Source: Methylococcales bacterium (GTDB lineage: Bacteria > Pseudomonadota > Gammaproteobacteria > Methylococcales > Methylomonadaceae). Taken from it: a stretch of DNA of 64,000 bases. Below, piece by piece: positions 32,211-42,850 of the stretch. The stretch is taken from positions 1 through 64,000 of the forward strand of contig JASMBU010000003.1 in the NCBI GenBank assembly GCA_030753675.1, given 5' to 3'. Below the pieces are notes generated by a model. That model had not been told where the DNA came from. It searched no databases and saw nothing but the letters and a program-made list of their open reading frames with translations. Both the position numbers and the translations under genes were made by a program. Every line of letters starts with the position of its first letter. Position 1 is the first letter of the stretch.

Positions 32211-33740
32211 ATGAAATATTTCCTTATCCTTGTAAATATTATTCTCAGTAGCTGTGCGATGCAAAATCAACTCGCCGTTATTCCCAATGATCTACTGCCC
32301 TCTCAAGACAGTGTTTCACACAGCCTAACAAAAAAATTAGCGCCCACAACGCCTAAAACTCAAACAAACATTTGGCAACGAATCTTCGATAACTATCGAC
32401 TTCAAGATATTAACCACCCCAAAGTGACCCAAGAAATTGAGCGCTATCTAAAGAACCCTAAATTTTTGGACATTATTCAAAAACGTGCTGAACCCTATCT
32501 CTATCTTATTTTCGAAGCAACAGAGCGACAAAACCTTCCCAGTGAACTTGCATTATTACCTATCATAGAAAGCGGTTTCCAACCTAACGCCTACTCTTCT
32601 GGAAAGGCATCCGGTCTTTGGCAATTTATTCCATCAACGGGACGAATGTTTGGCCTAAAACAGAATTGGTGGTACGACGGTCGCAGAGATGTCTATGCCT
32701 CAACGCAAGCCGCCACACGTTACCTCAAACAACTTAATGAAGAATTCAATGGCGACTGGCTGCTAACACTCGCCTCGTATAATGCTGGGAAAGGCACGGT
32801 TCGCAAAGCCATTAAAAAAAATAAAAAGAAACACCGATCAACAACATTCTGGGCACTGCCACTACCCCAAGAAACACAGACTTACGTTCCAAGATTATTG
32901 GCTATCGCCAGAATTTTAGGTCATGCCAAAGACTATCATCTACCTCAACCGACTGCTGCAAACAAACCTTACCTCGAACTGGTTGACATCAAAACACAAC
33001 TAGATCTTAAAAAAGCAGCCGCAATCGCACAAATTCCATTGCAAGAGCTCCTTCAACTTAATGCGGGCCTAAACCGATGGTGTACACCGCCCGAAGGACC
33101 ACACTACCTTTTAATACCCAAAGAAAAAAAGGCACGCTTTGAAGAAAAATTAGCTAAACTTCCTCTAAATGAGCGCCTAACTTGGCGCCGGCATAAAATA
33201 ACCGCTGGTGAAAATCTAGGTCTCATCGCACTAAAATATCACACCAGTGTCAAAGCAATTCGTGAAGTCAACCGACTTTCCGGCTCGCTCATTAGAACGG
33301 GTAAATTTTTACTCATTCCTACTGGCTCAAATAGTAAATACAATAACTATGCTGCCACGGCACGCCCTTTTAAAAACCATAACACGGTTAAGAAAACAGC
33401 CGTCTATACCGTTAAAAAGAATGATAACTTATGGTTAATTGCCCAAAAATTCTCAACACAATCCAGTAAAATTGCTCAACTCAACCACCTCAAGAAAACC
33501 ACTTATATCCAACCAGGACAAAAACTACGCATCCCTCAAAAGGAAAAGAACACCCCCAACAAACGACTATCTTTAAGGAGAGCACTACAAAAAATTTATT
33601 ACACTATCCGCCGAGGTGATTCATTATCGCGCATCGCAAAGAAATTCAATGTTTCAATTAGCAACCTCCACAAATGGAATAAGATTGGCCATTACATCCA
33701 ACCGGGTCAGAAACTAAAACTCCTGATTAACAATCCTTAG
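32211..33740 (+). CDS. mltD: MltD-like membrane-bound lytic murein transglycosylase with three LysM repeats
   Basis: MltD cleaves peptidoglycan glycan strands, forming 1,6-anhydro ends. A lipoprotein signal ends in the lipobox LSSC (Cys15). The SLT domain (about 95-230) has the catalytic glutamate in PIIESGF (about 120), SGKASGLWQFIPSTGRMFGL and LASYNAGKGTVRKA. Three LysM peptidoglycan-binding repeats follow at about 325-370, 398-442 and 463-506. Divergent from the YafS-like gene across 86 bases that must hold both promoters. Confidence 0.92.
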   Translation: MKYFLILVNIILSSCAMQNQLAVIPNDLLPSQDSVSHSLTKKLAPTTPKTQTNIWQRIFDNYRLQDINHPKVTQEIERYLKNPKFLDIIQKRAEPYLYLIFEATERQNLPSELALLPIIESGFQPNAYSSGKASGLWQFIPSTGRMFGLKQNWWYDGRRDVYASTQAATRYLKQLNEEFNGDWLLTLASYNAGKGTVRKAIKKNKKKHRSTTFWALPLPQETQTYVPRLLAIARILGHAKDYHLPQPTAANKPYLELVDIKTQLDLKKAAAIAQIPLQELLQLNAGLNRWCTPPEGPHYLLIPKEKKARFEEKLAKLPLNERLTWRRHKITAGENLGLIALKYHTSVKAIREVNRLSGSLIRTGKFLLIPTGSNSKYNNYAATARPFKNHNTVKKTAVYTVKKNDNLWLIAQKFSTQSSKIAQLNHLKKTTYIQPGQKLRIPQKEKNTPNKRLSLRRALQKIYYTIRRGDSLSRIAKKFNVSISNLHKWNKIGHYIQPGQKLKLLINNP

Positions 33741-33750
33741 TTTTCTCCAG

Positions 33751-35364
33751 CTAACCCACACTGATCTTAGGAACTGCCTTCAATAATTGTTGGGTATATG
33801 GTTGCCTTGGATCATTCAAGAGCTGATAGACTGGTCCATATTCCACTACCTTCCCCTCGTACATAACAGCAAGTTCATCTGCTATTTCTGAAACAACCGC
33901 TAAGTCATGGGTAATAAATAAATAACTCATTTCATACTGCTGCTGCAATGATTTTAATAGAAGAATAATCTTCTCTTGAACTGAAACATCTAGTGCACTA
34001 GTCGGCTCATCACAAATAATAAGTTTAGGTCGAACAGCCAACGCTCTCGCAATACAGATTCTTTGCCTTTGTCCTCCTGAAAATTCATGGGGATAACGCG
34101 TCGCACATTCCGCGGATAAACCAACCTGTTGCAATAATGTGGCGACCTCAACTTTACGCTGCTGAGAAGAAATTTCCGGATGTAATGATCGCAAACCCTC
34201 CCCAATAATCTGTCCTACTAACATGCGAGGATTCATAGAAGAAAAAGGGTCTTGGAAAATAATTTGTATATTTGACCGCATCTGGCGCAAAGGCTCTCCC
34301 TGCAAACCATTAATATTTTGACCTGCCCACATAATATGACCTTCAACATTCTCAATCAAATTCAACAACCCTTTTGCTAAAGTTGTTTTACCACAACCCG
34401 ACTCACCGACAAGAGCCAATGTTTTCCCTGCATGTAATGTTAAATTAACACCATCAACTGCTTGATGATGACTTACTATGCGATTAAAAATTCCTTTTCT
34501 TACCGGATACGAAATTCTAATATTCTTCAGCTCAAGTAGAATATCTCCCGTTACATTCGCTTCTTCACGGCAACTGTCAATTGAAGGTAACGCGGCTAAT
34601 AACTTTTGCGTATAAGCGTGCTCTGGGTAGGTAAATAACTGCTGAGTTTCAGCTACTTCGACAATACGCCCTTTTTTCATGACCGCCACGCGATCAACCA
34701 TAGATGAAACTAATGCGAGATCGTGACTAATTAACCATAAACTCATACCGACCTGACGCTGAATAGACTTAAGCAACGTTAAAATCTGCGCTTGTATCGT
34801 TACATCTAATGCCGTTGTCGGTTCATCAGCAATTAACAAATCAGGTTCTCCGGCTAGTGCCGCTGCAATCATAACGCGTTGTAATTGTCCTCCTGAAAAT
34901 TGATGCGGGTAATCACCGATACGACTTTCTGGTGATGGTATTTCAACCTGTCGTAACAGTGTCAAAACACGACTTTGAATCTCACTGGATGATAATTCAA
35001 AATGGATCTTAATCACTTCAGAAATTTGATGACCAATACTCTTAACAGGGTTCAGCGCAATCATGGGATCTTGGAAAATCATTGCAATCCTACGCCCTCT
35101 AATTTGGCACATACTCGTTTCGGGTAACGTTAATAAATCCTTTTCCTTAAAAAAAACATGCTTCCCACTCATTTTTGCACTACGGGGTAATAACCTTAGA
35201 ATAGCCAATGCTGATATTGACTTACCCGACCCTGATTCGCCCACTAAACCAAATGTCTCTGACTCAAGAATATCAAAACTAATATCATCTACCACCAAAA
35301 CTTTTTCATTATCAGTCTGAAACTGAACCGATAAACCTTGTACGGATAACACACGCTTAGTCAT
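33751..35364 (-). CDS. yejF: YejF-like peptide ABC transporter, double ATP-binding protein
   Basis: This is the ATPase of a peptide importer, with two fused nucleotide-binding domains in about 537 residues. Domain 1 has [25 protein letters not shown] and [12 protein letters not shown]; domain 2 has [26 protein letters not shown] and [12 protein letters not shown]. Each domain also has the C-terminal YTQKLL/YTQQLL segment of oligopeptide-type ATPases. ATG 35364 is preferred and overlaps the end of the permease gene by 8 bases; an upstream start at 35391 would lie deep in yejE. Confidence 0.93.
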   Translation of the reverse strand: MTKRVLSVQGLSVQFQTDNEKVLVVDDISFDILESETFGLVGESGSGKSISALAILRLLPRSAKMSGKHVFFKEKDLLTLPETSMCQIRGRRIAMIFQDPMIALNPVKSIGHQISEVIKIHFELSSSEIQSRVLTLLRQVEIPSPESRIGDYPHQFSGGQLQRVMIAAALAGEPDLLIADEPTTALDVTIQAQILTLLKSIQRQVGMSLWLISHDLALVSSMVDRVAVMKKGRIVEVAETQQLFTYPEHAYTQKLLAALPSIDSCREEANVTGDILLELKNIRISYPVRKGIFNRIVSHHQAVDGVNLTLHAGKTLALVGESGCGKTTLAKGLLNLIENVEGHIMWAGQNINGLQGEPLRQMRSNIQIIFQDPFSSMNPRMLVGQIIGEGLRSLHPEISSQQRKVEVATLLQQVGLSAECATRYPHEFSGGQRQRICIARALAVRPKLIICDEPTSALDVSVQEKIILLLKSLQQQYEMSYLFITHDLAVVSEIADELAVMYEGKVVEYGPVYQLLNDPRQPYTQQLLKAVPKISVG

Positions 35365-36700
35365 GTTGGTTACGCCTTGGATCAAAAGCATCCCTTACCG
35401 CATCCGCAAATAAATTTGCCGTTAATACCAAAATAAACATAAACACAAAAGCGGCAATCAAGGGCCACCAAACCACCGGCTCTCTAGCCATTTCTAACCG
35501 CGCGCCATTAATCATATTGCCCCAACTATAAGTACTAGGATCAACGCCAACATTAATATAAGACAATACGGCCTCCGCTAAGACTAAAGCGCTAAAATCC
35601 AAAACAACTGAAATCAAGATGATATGCATGACATTCGGCAGAATATGTTGAAATAAGATCCCTATAGGCCTGACGCCTAATACTTTAGCAGCCTGTACAT
35701 AGCCCATTTCACGCAACTTTAAAGTCTCTGCACGTAACATTCGGCACAACCCCGTCCAACTGGTTACACCCAAGATTAAACATAAAAATAATAGACGTAG
35801 GTCTGCCCGACTCTCAAGATTAGTAAATAATTCCGGATGATTCACCATATAAATCTGAACCATTAAAATAGATGCCGCAATCAATAACACACTGGGTATA
35901 GAATTTAATGTGGTATAGCTATATTGAATTAAATCATCCACCCAACCACGATAAAAACCCGCCAAAATACCAAAAACAACAGCCAGTGGTAACATAATAA
36001 AGGTCGTTAAAGACCCAATAACCAAGCCCGTCCGGATACTTTTAATCGTTTGATAGAAAACATCTTCTCCCACCTTATCCGTGCCCAGAATATGGTAATA
36101 CGTAGATAACTCAATAATGCCCGATAACCCAACAACAACAATGATAATGGTTATCCCCATAAACCCAGGCCTAACTTGAAGTCTAATCTGCCCAGCCTTT
36201 TTAGCTAAGCACAAAGCACGCAGACCTACCCATGATATGCAAAAAACAAATCCCTTACTTAGCCCGACGATTAATTTAATTAACACATCAGCTGTTTTTT
36301 CAATCTCTGGATTTAGCAAATGGCTGCCACCAAATTTTAAGCGTGGAAAACCCCACGACTGAAAACCATTTGCTTGGGTGATATATGCCTTACTATAAAG
36401 ATAAGCTGAAAAGGGAGCGGAATAGGTTTTTTCCGTTTGTTGCCACAACGGCTGAGTGCAGTAATCTAACACACTAATAATCCCAGAAGCGCGTTGCCCC
36501 TCAGCCTTAAAATGAAGAGAATCCAAGAGCCCAATAGCTACGAAAAACAATAAAATTATCATTGATACCATCGCGCTTTTATTGGCCGCTATTTTATTCA
36601 ATGGTCGCTTAAGCCCTTCATAATTCCTTAAAAAAAATCCGCTAACCATAGCCGTGGTTAACAGTAGATAAATAAGCGCATCCGTCCATAAAATTATCAT
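35357..36700 (-). CDS. yejE: YejE-like peptide ABC transporter permease
   Basis: The 447-residue protein is an inner-membrane permease of the DppC/YejE group, with a C-terminal BPD_transp_1 domain (from about residue 220) including the EAA-type loop (REMGYVQAAKVLGVRPIGILFQHILPN) that docks to the ATPase. It ends [15 protein letters not shown], as YejE does. It is about 100 residues longer than E. coli YejE as I recall it: two extra hydrophobic segments and a loop lie before the transport domain. Confidence 0.9.
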   Translation of the reverse strand: MIILWTDALIYLLLTTAMVSGFFLRNYEGLKRPLNKIAANKSAMVSMIILLFFVAIGLLDSLHFKAEGQRASGIISVLDYCTQPLWQQTEKTYSAPFSAYLYSKAYITQANGFQSWGFPRLKFGGSHLLNPEIEKTADVLIKLIVGLSKGFVFCISWVGLRALCLAKKAGQIRLQVRPGFMGITIIIVVVGLSGIIELSTYYHILGTDKVGEDVFYQTIKSIRTGLVIGSLTTFIMLPLAVVFGILAGFYRGWVDDLIQYSYTTLNSIPSVLLIAASILMVQIYMVNHPELFTNLESRADLRLLFLCLILGVTSWTGLCRMLRAETLKLREMGYVQAAKVLGVRPIGILFQHILPNVMHIILISVVLDFSALVLAEAVLSYINVGVDPSTYSWGNMINGARLEMAREPVVWWPLIAAFVFMFILVLTANLFADAVRDAFDPRRNQHD

Positions 36701-36711
36701 CTGAATTAAAC

Positions 36712-37689
36712 CTATAACAATTTCACACGAGGATCAACCAAGGTGTAGCAGATATCCGTCAATAATAAACCAAGGATATACAGTACTGAGCCTAAGAAAA
36801 CCATTGATCTGACTATTGCAAAATCCTGTCTATTAATGGCATCAATGGTATAACTGCCTAAACCCGGTATACTAAAAAAAGACTCCATAATTAAACTACC
36901 CATAAACAATAACGGTAAAACCACAACAACTCCGGTTAAAATAGGAATCATCGCATTACCTAAAACATGCCGGAATAATACCTGTGTCTCAGACAATCCT
37001 TTTGCGCGAGCGGTTACCACATAATCTTTTTCAACTTCTTCAATAAACAAAGCCCGATACCAACGCCCCCCGGAGCCTAACCCTGATACGACACTAATCA
37101 CAACCGGTAAAATTAAAAACTTCAATGCATCAACACCAGAACCAAAACCAGATATAGGTACCAATTTAAGCAATTTGCTAAACAAAAATTGCCCTCCAAT
37201 AATATAAAACAGTGCTGATATAGACATGATCACAACACAAGCAACCAAGCCCCAAAACTCTAGATAACTCTGCCTAAAAAGTACCATCAACAATGCAGCC
37301 AATATGTTAACCGATAATCCTATCAATAAAGCAGGTAATGCAACGGCCAAACTTGGCCACATACGCTGCTTAATATCCGCACCAATATTCCTTCCACTGT
37401 CAGAAATACCAAACTGAAAAACAAATAACTTTATGGATTTTTGATAAAAAATCGTTTCGGTTATCGTTTTAAAAGAATCCTTCCCAGAATTAATAAATAG
37501 CGGTAAATCATAGCCATGGTCAATCTTCCACTTACTCACTGCTTGCTCAGTGACATGCTTCTGCCCTAATTGCATTCTTGCCATATCATCTGGCGTATTA
37601 ACCACAAAGAATAAAAAGAACGTTAAAATATTAACACCCAGTAACAGAGGGATCGAATACATAAGCCTGCGGATAATATACTGAATCAT
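36712..37689 (-). CDS. yejB: YejB-like peptide ABC transporter permease
   Basis: This 325-residue permease starts MIQYIIRRLMYSIPLLLGVNILTF, the standard DppB/YejB opening, has six predicted membrane segments, and contains the EAA loop VVTARAKGLSETQVLFRHVLGNAMIPILT and a C-terminal DPRVKL. It pairs with the YejE-like permease 11 bases downstream. Confidence 0.92.
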   Translation of the reverse strand: MIQYIIRRLMYSIPLLLGVNILTFFLFFVVNTPDDMARMQLGQKHVTEQAVSKWKIDHGYDLPLFINSGKDSFKTITETIFYQKSIKLFVFQFGISDSGRNIGADIKQRMWPSLAVALPALLIGLSVNILAALLMVLFRQSYLEFWGLVACVVIMSISALFYIIGGQFLFSKLLKLVPISGFGSGVDALKFLILPVVISVVSGLGSGGRWYRALFIEEVEKDYVVTARAKGLSETQVLFRHVLGNAMIPILTGVVVVLPLLFMGSLIMESFFSIPGLGSYTIDAINRQDFAIVRSMVFLGSVLYILGLLLTDICYTLVDPRVKLL

Positions 37690-37728
37690 CTGTTATCCAT
37701 GTCCGTTAAGAAATAAATATAACTCACA

Positions 37729-39873
37729 TTAGCGTGCATTAATGACTGCCTTTTTACGTCTACGATAGATCACCAGCGCAGGCCAAAGTAAAATAGCCCC
37801 CACCCCAATCAAAAGCACCATAGGCCACCATAAAGGTTTATTCCATAGTTGGCGTTGCCGAGCACGATAGTCACTATCAATACGCGTATATTTCAACTTA
37901 TTATTAGCCATAAGATTAGGCTTAAGATTTTGATACCATTTATGAATAAGCGAATAACTTTTAGGATAAAACCCTAAAACCCAAGGAGCATCATAGCGAA
38001 TGATTTCCTGCAATTGATGAATTTTTTCTAATCGAACTGGTCCATTAGCCAAATTACGCATTTCCTCAAAGAGCCGGTCATACACAGCATTTTGATAATT
38101 GGCTGCATTTTCACCCCCAGTTTTAATTTTTGAATGTGGCCCATATAACAGAAATAAAAAGTTTTCTGGATCCGGATAATCCGCATTCCAACCCCATAAA
38201 AATAATTGCGCATTACCCGAACGAATTTTCTGTTGAAACCTATTATAGTCGGTTGCCCGAATGACTAATTGAAGACCTATTTTTGAGAATTGTTTCCGAT
38301 ACCAATTCAACCGCGCTCTATCATCTGGACCACTCGCTGCCGTATCCAAATAAAGCACTAGCGCCTCTTGGGTAGATGGGTCAACGCCACCTTTAAAACC
38401 CGCCTCACTTAACAACCGCTTAGCGGTATCCATTGACTTACGATGATAACCGTCATGCCAGTCATAAACATATGGATTTAGCCCCTGCACACCAGACTCA
38501 TAACCAAATATTCCAGGAGGTAATAAACCTTGCGCAGGCACACCTCGGCCATTCATAAAAATAGCTATATATTCTTCATAATCAATAATAATCGAAATCG
38601 CTTGTCTTAATTTTCTTGCCTTATCCGATCTCCCCCCGACAACGCCATCTATCATGTTAAACCCCAGATAAGAAATAGAAGTCGTGACCGCCGTTTGTAA
38701 TCGAATTTCTTTTTTCTGTAATGCCGGAGTTAGAGCAGCCTTCCCGTCACCCATAAACTGAATCGCCTGATCAAAGCTATCCGATGCGACCCCCGAAGCG
38801 TCATAGTAACCTTGCAAAAACTTATTCCAATAAGGAATGGTTTCTTTCTCTAAAACATAAATGACCTTGTCAATGAAAGGTAATGATTTTCCTGCATCTG
38901 CCAACAACCCCGACTCAAAATCACCCGGCTCACCAGAATTAGGATAGCGCTCCAAATGAAAATATGGGTTCTTCGATAAAACCATTTGTCGATTAGGATT
39001 ATTCTCCGACAACATATAAGCGCCTGAACCTATTGGAAACCAATCTAATGAAATATTTTTGTCGGCTAAGCCATCTTGCCCATAAAAAACATCTGCCTCC
39101 CAAGGCATTGGTGAGAAAAAAGGCATAGATAACCAAAAAATAAATTGCGGATACTTACCATAAATACGAATCCGAAAGTGGAACTTATCAATCACTTCCA
39201 CACCAGAAATATTTAGCCCCCTAAATGCAACCGGATCCTGTATTTCCGCCATTTTAGAAAATTCTTCTAAGCCAACAATATACTCCTTCATTAATTCTGC
39301 AATAGGCGAGTGTATTTTGGGATGAACTAAGCGCTTGATCTGATGAACATAATCTTCTGCAACCACTTCTCGCGTTCCGCTGTGTTCAAAATCTGTAATG
39401 GTAGAAATATCAATGACGTCTTCTACCTGTAGATTATGATAAATATAATCCTTACCTTTTGCTAAAGCGGGATGTGGCTGAAAACGAATACCAGGCTTAA
39501 TTTCAATCATATAATCTGTAAAACGTACTTTTTCAGGCTCCAAATGGGTTTTTATCAATACACCCGATTGATCTTCAATAAGATAAGTTATTTCCGGCAT
39601 TTTTGCCGCCGTCAAAGGAACTAATTGATACGGCCGTTTCAAATAATGATACTGAAGCAGTGGCTCATAAATTTGTCCAATAATTGCATACTCATTAGAA
39701 CTATAGGAAACCGCAGGATCCAAATGCTTGGGACGCTCCGAGAAAGAACTGTACAAAATGGACTGCTTATCTTCTTTTGCTGGATAAGGATTATTTAACA
39801 TAGCGTCATTACAACTACTAAGTAATAGGCAATGAATTAATAGCAACCAACGCTTACAACTTACACTAAACAT
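37729..39873 (-). CDS. yejA: YejA-like family 5 solute-binding lipoprotein with a C-terminal membrane anchor
   Basis: This is the substrate receptor of the Yej-type transporter. It has a lipoprotein signal with lipobox LSSC (Cys21), a family 5 extracellular binding domain (SEANEYAIIGQIYEPLLQY-like opening, PIGSGAYMLSENNPNRQMVL, FLWGWNADYPDPENFLFLLY), and unusually a C-terminal membrane segment PMVLLIGVGAILLWPALVIY followed by RRRKK. Both ends would thus be tied to the inner membrane. Size is 714 residues. The ligand is presumably a peptide, inferred from the family only. Confidence 0.88.
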   Translation of the reverse strand: MFSVSCKRWLLLIHCLLLSSCNDAMLNNPYPAKEDKQSILYSSFSERPKHLDPAVSYSSNEYAIIGQIYEPLLQYHYLKRPYQLVPLTAAKMPEITYLIEDQSGVLIKTHLEPEKVRFTDYMIEIKPGIRFQPHPALAKGKDYIYHNLQVEDVIDISTITDFEHSGTREVVAEDYVHQIKRLVHPKIHSPIAELMKEYIVGLEEFSKMAEIQDPVAFRGLNISGVEVIDKFHFRIRIYGKYPQFIFWLSMPFFSPMPWEADVFYGQDGLADKNISLDWFPIGSGAYMLSENNPNRQMVLSKNPYFHLERYPNSGEPGDFESGLLADAGKSLPFIDKVIYVLEKETIPYWNKFLQGYYDASGVASDSFDQAIQFMGDGKAALTPALQKKEIRLQTAVTTSISYLGFNMIDGVVGGRSDKARKLRQAISIIIDYEEYIAIFMNGRGVPAQGLLPPGIFGYESGVQGLNPYVYDWHDGYHRKSMDTAKRLLSEAGFKGGVDPSTQEALVLYLDTAASGPDDRARLNWYRKQFSKIGLQLVIRATDYNRFQQKIRSGNAQLFLWGWNADYPDPENFLFLLYGPHSKIKTGGENAANYQNAVYDRLFEEMRNLANGPVRLEKIHQLQEIIRYDAPWVLGFYPKSYSLIHKWYQNLKPNLMANNKLKYTRIDSDYRARQRQLWNKPLWWPMVLLIGVGAILLWPALVIYRRRKKAVINAR

Positions 39874-39964
39874 TAAATAGTCATTTCCTTAAATTTACTG
39901 GACAACGATAAACAGCTCATAGATACTTAATATATTCTATCAATAATTTTAACAGGAGATGATA

Positions 39965-40756
39965 ATGGGTTTTTTGCAGGGCAAGCGCATTTTAATTGTT
40001 GGCCTAGCCAGCAACCGTTCAATCGCCTGGGGTATCGCTCAGGCAATGCACAGGGAAGGCGCTGATTTAGCGTTTACGTATCAAAATGAAAAATTAAAAG
40101 GTCGCGTAGAAAAAATGGCCGCTGAATGTGATTCAACTATTACCGCTGAATGTGATGTAAGTTCTGACGATCAAATTAATAACGTTTTTGATACTCTAGC
40201 ACAACATTGGGATGGTTTAGATGGTATTGTTCATTCTGTTGCTTTTGCCCCTCGAGAAGCCTTAGAAGGCAGTTATGTTGATTCCGTCACACGCGAAAAT
40301 TTCCGTATTGCTCATGACATTAGTGCCTACAGCTTTGCCGCACTGGCAAAAGCCGGTAAACCTATGATGGATGGCAGAAATGGCTCTTTACTCACATTAA
40401 GCTACTTAGGCTCACAACGGGCAATTCCTAACTACAATGTCATGGGTGTTGCAAAAGCTAGCCTAGATGCAAATGTGCGCTATATGGCGGCTTCTTTAGG
40501 TCCGGATGGAACACGTGTGAATGCTGTATCCGCCGGTCCCATTAGAACCCTTGCGGCAGCTGGAATTAATAATTTTAGGTCTATGCTTAGTAAAGCTGCC
40601 GATACGGCTCCCATGAAGAAAAACGTTTCAATTGAGGAAGTTGGCAATGCCGCCGCTTTCTTATGCTCAGACTTGGCTTCTGGAATTACTGGGGAAATTC
40701 TCTTTGTAGACGCGGGTTATAATATCGCAGGATTAGCTGCATCCAGCGAAGAATAA
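39965..40756 (+). CDS. fabI: FabI, enoyl-ACP reductase (NADH)
   Basis: FabI reduces enoyl-ACP in the last step of each fatty acid elongation cycle. The protein shows the short-chain reductase variant typical of Fab[80 protein letters not shown] with the Tyr-x6-Lys catalytic pair, and [19 protein letters not shown] at 39954-39958 is six bases from ATG 39965, which gives the family start MGFLQG; ATG 39959 is too close to it. Confidence 0.95.
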   Translation: MGFLQGKRILIVGLASNRSIAWGIAQAMHREGADLAFTYQNEKLKGRVEKMAAECDSTITAECDVSSDDQINNVFDTLAQHWDGLDGIVHSVAFAPREALEGSYVDSVTRENFRIAHDISAYSFAALAKAGKPMMDGRNGSLLTLSYLGSQRAIPNYNVMGVAKASLDANVRYMAASLGPDGTRVNAVSAGPIRTLAAAGINNFRSMLSKAADTAPMKKNVSIEEVGNAAAFLCSDLASGITGEILFVDAGYNIAGLAASSEE

Positions 40757-40776
40757 TTAGTTTTTCTAATCCACAT

Positions 40777-40804
40777 AAAAAAGGGGCTTTAAAGCCCCTT
40801 TTTT
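40777..40804. terminator. Bidirectional terminator between fabI and ppiD
   Basis: A perfect 28-base palindrome with a GGGGC/GCCCC core, an A-run on the left and a T-run on the right. It works as a rho-independent terminator in both directions, matching the convergent genes on either side. Confidence 0.92.
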
Positions 40805-40826
40805 ACATCCTAAAATTTATCATCCA

Positions 40827-42674
40827 TTAAGGCTCTGATACATTAACTAATGCGTTCGCTTGTAAACTACTTAAAACGGCATCAAAGTCACCATCAGCCA
40901 ACAACTTACTAATGTTAGTTCGAGCGATACCAAACTCCTTTTTATTTGCTTTGGCTAATTGTCCTTCCGTAACACTTAATAAATTCACCACGGCCTGTTC
41001 ACCCGACTCTAAAGCCACTACCATGGTTGTCGGTCGGTCACTTTTGGGTTTTGCACCGACAAAAATAGCACTGTTAATTTCCCATGGAAAATCAGCGTTA
41101 TTTCTTTGTATATCATCCGCAACTATAAAAGATAATCCTTTTTCCTTTGCTAATACGGCCAACGACTGCCCTGATTGAACGAGTGATTTTAATTCCTTAG
41201 CCACGGCTAAAGCCTGTTGCTTAGCAGCATCGCTTTTAAGTCGATCTTTAATCAAGGAACTTACTTCCAACAAAGGCCTTACTTTTGCTACGCTATGACT
41301 CAAAACCCTTAAAACCACTATCCGATCTGAACCCAACTCTATAACTTCACTGTTATTTCCTGCCAACACATCTTCAGAAAAAGCTTTTTCTCGAACCAAG
41401 TCTTCAACTGAAATATCATCATGACCTTGCGTACGAGTAAAACTCTCGGTCTCTCGAACAGAGACACCAATAGATTCTGCTGCCACTTCTAAATTATCAG
41501 GATTTTCAAAACTAATTTCAGCAAGCGTCTCACCTAACTCATAAAAAATATTTTCCGCTTCTACCTTTTTAAAGCCCAGTTCAACAACTTCCTTAACTTC
41601 CTCATAGGGCTTAACGACACCTAGTGTTAATTCAGTCACTTTAATAATATGATAACCAAATTCAGTTTTCACAGGTTCTGAGACTTCACCTTCTGCCAAT
41701 CCTAGTGCTACTCCTTCAAAGGCCTCATCCATATCCCCGGCAACAATCAACCCTAAATCACCACCTTTACTGGCCGATAATTTATCCGCTGAAAATTCAC
41801 GGGCTAACGCTTCAAAACCACTGGTTTTTAAACGTGCTTTGATCTCTGCCGCTTGTACTAAAGCCGTATCCATGTCCGCTAATAAAATATGACTTATTTT
41901 ACGACGCTCATCCGTCCTAAAAGCATCTTGTTGCTCTTGATAAAATAACTCTAATTGAGCCGGTGACGGATGAATGTTTTTCGCTAAATCATCTAATGCT
42001 AACTCGATATATTCAATAGAAACTTTAGCCTCAGTACGATAACTCTCAGCATTGTCCTGATAGTATTGCTGAACTTCTTCCTCCCCAACTACTGTAATAT
42101 CTGTCGGCAAAGGAACGATTACAAAACGTGCAGACCGCAATTGATTCTGAATCTTAAAGAACTGCTCAACATCGTAATCGGTACTAAACCCACTCTCTAC
42201 AATAGTACGTTGGAATTGCTCCATAATCATTGCTTTCTTAATTCTTCTGACAAACTCATCAGAAGTCATTTTTTGCTGCGACAATAAATTCTGGTATCGT
42301 TCTTTATCAAACTTTCCGTCAGTTTGAAAATATTCAAGCGTAGCTACAAAATCACGAACGGCCTTATCTGTTACAGCAAGCCCCTCATTTTCTACATACT
42401 GTAGCAACACTTCATCTCGAATAAGCTTTTCTAATGCCAATTTCTTCAATTGTGCTTCATCAATATTCATACCCTTAAAGCTTTGGCTATGTTGGTTATA
42501 GGCTCGATTTACATCACGTTGAAAGAATTCTTTGTCACCAATAGTTACAACAGGACTCTCCTCACCCTCTCCCAAATAATTCTGAATGCCCCATAACCCA
42601 AATGGAACACAAATCATAAGTAAAATTAACCATGAAAATACACCCTGTGACTTCTCTCTTATCTTTAGCAACAT
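40827..42674 (-). CDS. ppiD: PpiD-like periplasmic folding chaperone (SurA_N and parvulin domains)
   Basis: PpiD is anchored in the inner membrane next to the Sec translocon and assists folding of exported proteins. The 615-residue protein has an N-terminal membrane segment (GVFSWLILLMICVPFGLWGIQ), a SurA_N-like helical domain, and a parvulin domain at about 260-360 (RRKISHILLADMD, SADKLSASKGGDLGLI, FGYHIIKVTE). The position after hupB and lon is the standard one. Confidence 0.93.
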   Translation of the reverse strand: MLLKIREKSQGVFSWLILLMICVPFGLWGIQNYLGEGEESPVVTIGDKEFFQRDVNRAYNQHSQSFKGMNIDEAQLKKLALEKLIRDEVLLQYVENEGLAVTDKAVRDFVATLEYFQTDGKFDKERYQNLLSQQKMTSDEFVRRIKKAMIMEQFQRTIVESGFSTDYDVEQFFKIQNQLRSARFVIVPLPTDITVVGEEEVQQYYQDNAESYRTEAKVSIEYIELALDDLAKNIHPSPAQLELFYQEQQDAFRTDERRKISHILLADMDTALVQAAEIKARLKTSGFEALAREFSADKLSASKGGDLGLIVAGDMDEAFEGVALGLAEGEVSEPVKTEFGYHIIKVTELTLGVVKPYEEVKEVVELGFKKVEAENIFYELGETLAEISFENPDNLEVAAESIGVSVRETESFTRTQGHDDISVEDLVREKAFSEDVLAGNNSEVIELGSDRIVVLRVLSHSVAKVRPLLEVSSLIKDRLKSDAAKQQALAVAKELKSLVQSGQSLAVLAKEKGLSFIVADDIQRNNADFPWEINSAIFVGAKPKSDRPTTMVVALESGEQAVVNLLSVTEGQLAKANKKEFGIARTNISKLLADGDFDAVLSSLQANALVNVSEP

Positions 42675-42727
42675 AATGCTTTACCTTGCGCAAACAATTA
42701 AAAAAAATTCATACCGTCAGATACAAA

Positions 42728-42758
42728 AAAACCCCAGACTTTTGAGTCATGGGGTTTT
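42728..42758 (-). terminator. Terminator after tRNA-Asp
   Basis: On the minus strand AAAACCCCA...TGGGGTTTT forms a stem with a small inner bulge (also GACT/AGTC paired), ending in a run of seven T. It starts nine bases past the tRNA-Asp CCA end and closes the tRNA-Val/tRNA-Asp transcript. Confidence 0.88.
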
Positions 42759-42766
42759 CATAAACT

Positions 42767-42843
42767 TGGCGGAGCGGACGGGACTCGAACCCGCGACCCC
42801 CGGCGTGACAGGCCGGTATTCTAACCAACTGAACTACCGCTCC
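42767..42843 (-). tRNA. tRNA-Asp (anticodon GTC)
   Basis: 77 bases on the minus strand, with acceptor stem GGAGCGG/CCGCTCC, D-loop GTTCAGTTGGTTAGAA, anticodon loop CTGTCAC (anticodon GTC), T-arm GCGGGTTCGAACCCGT, discriminator G and encoded CCA. All four stems pair. It follows tRNA-Val after 7 bases. Confidence 0.97.
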
Positions 42844-42850
42844 AATTTTT

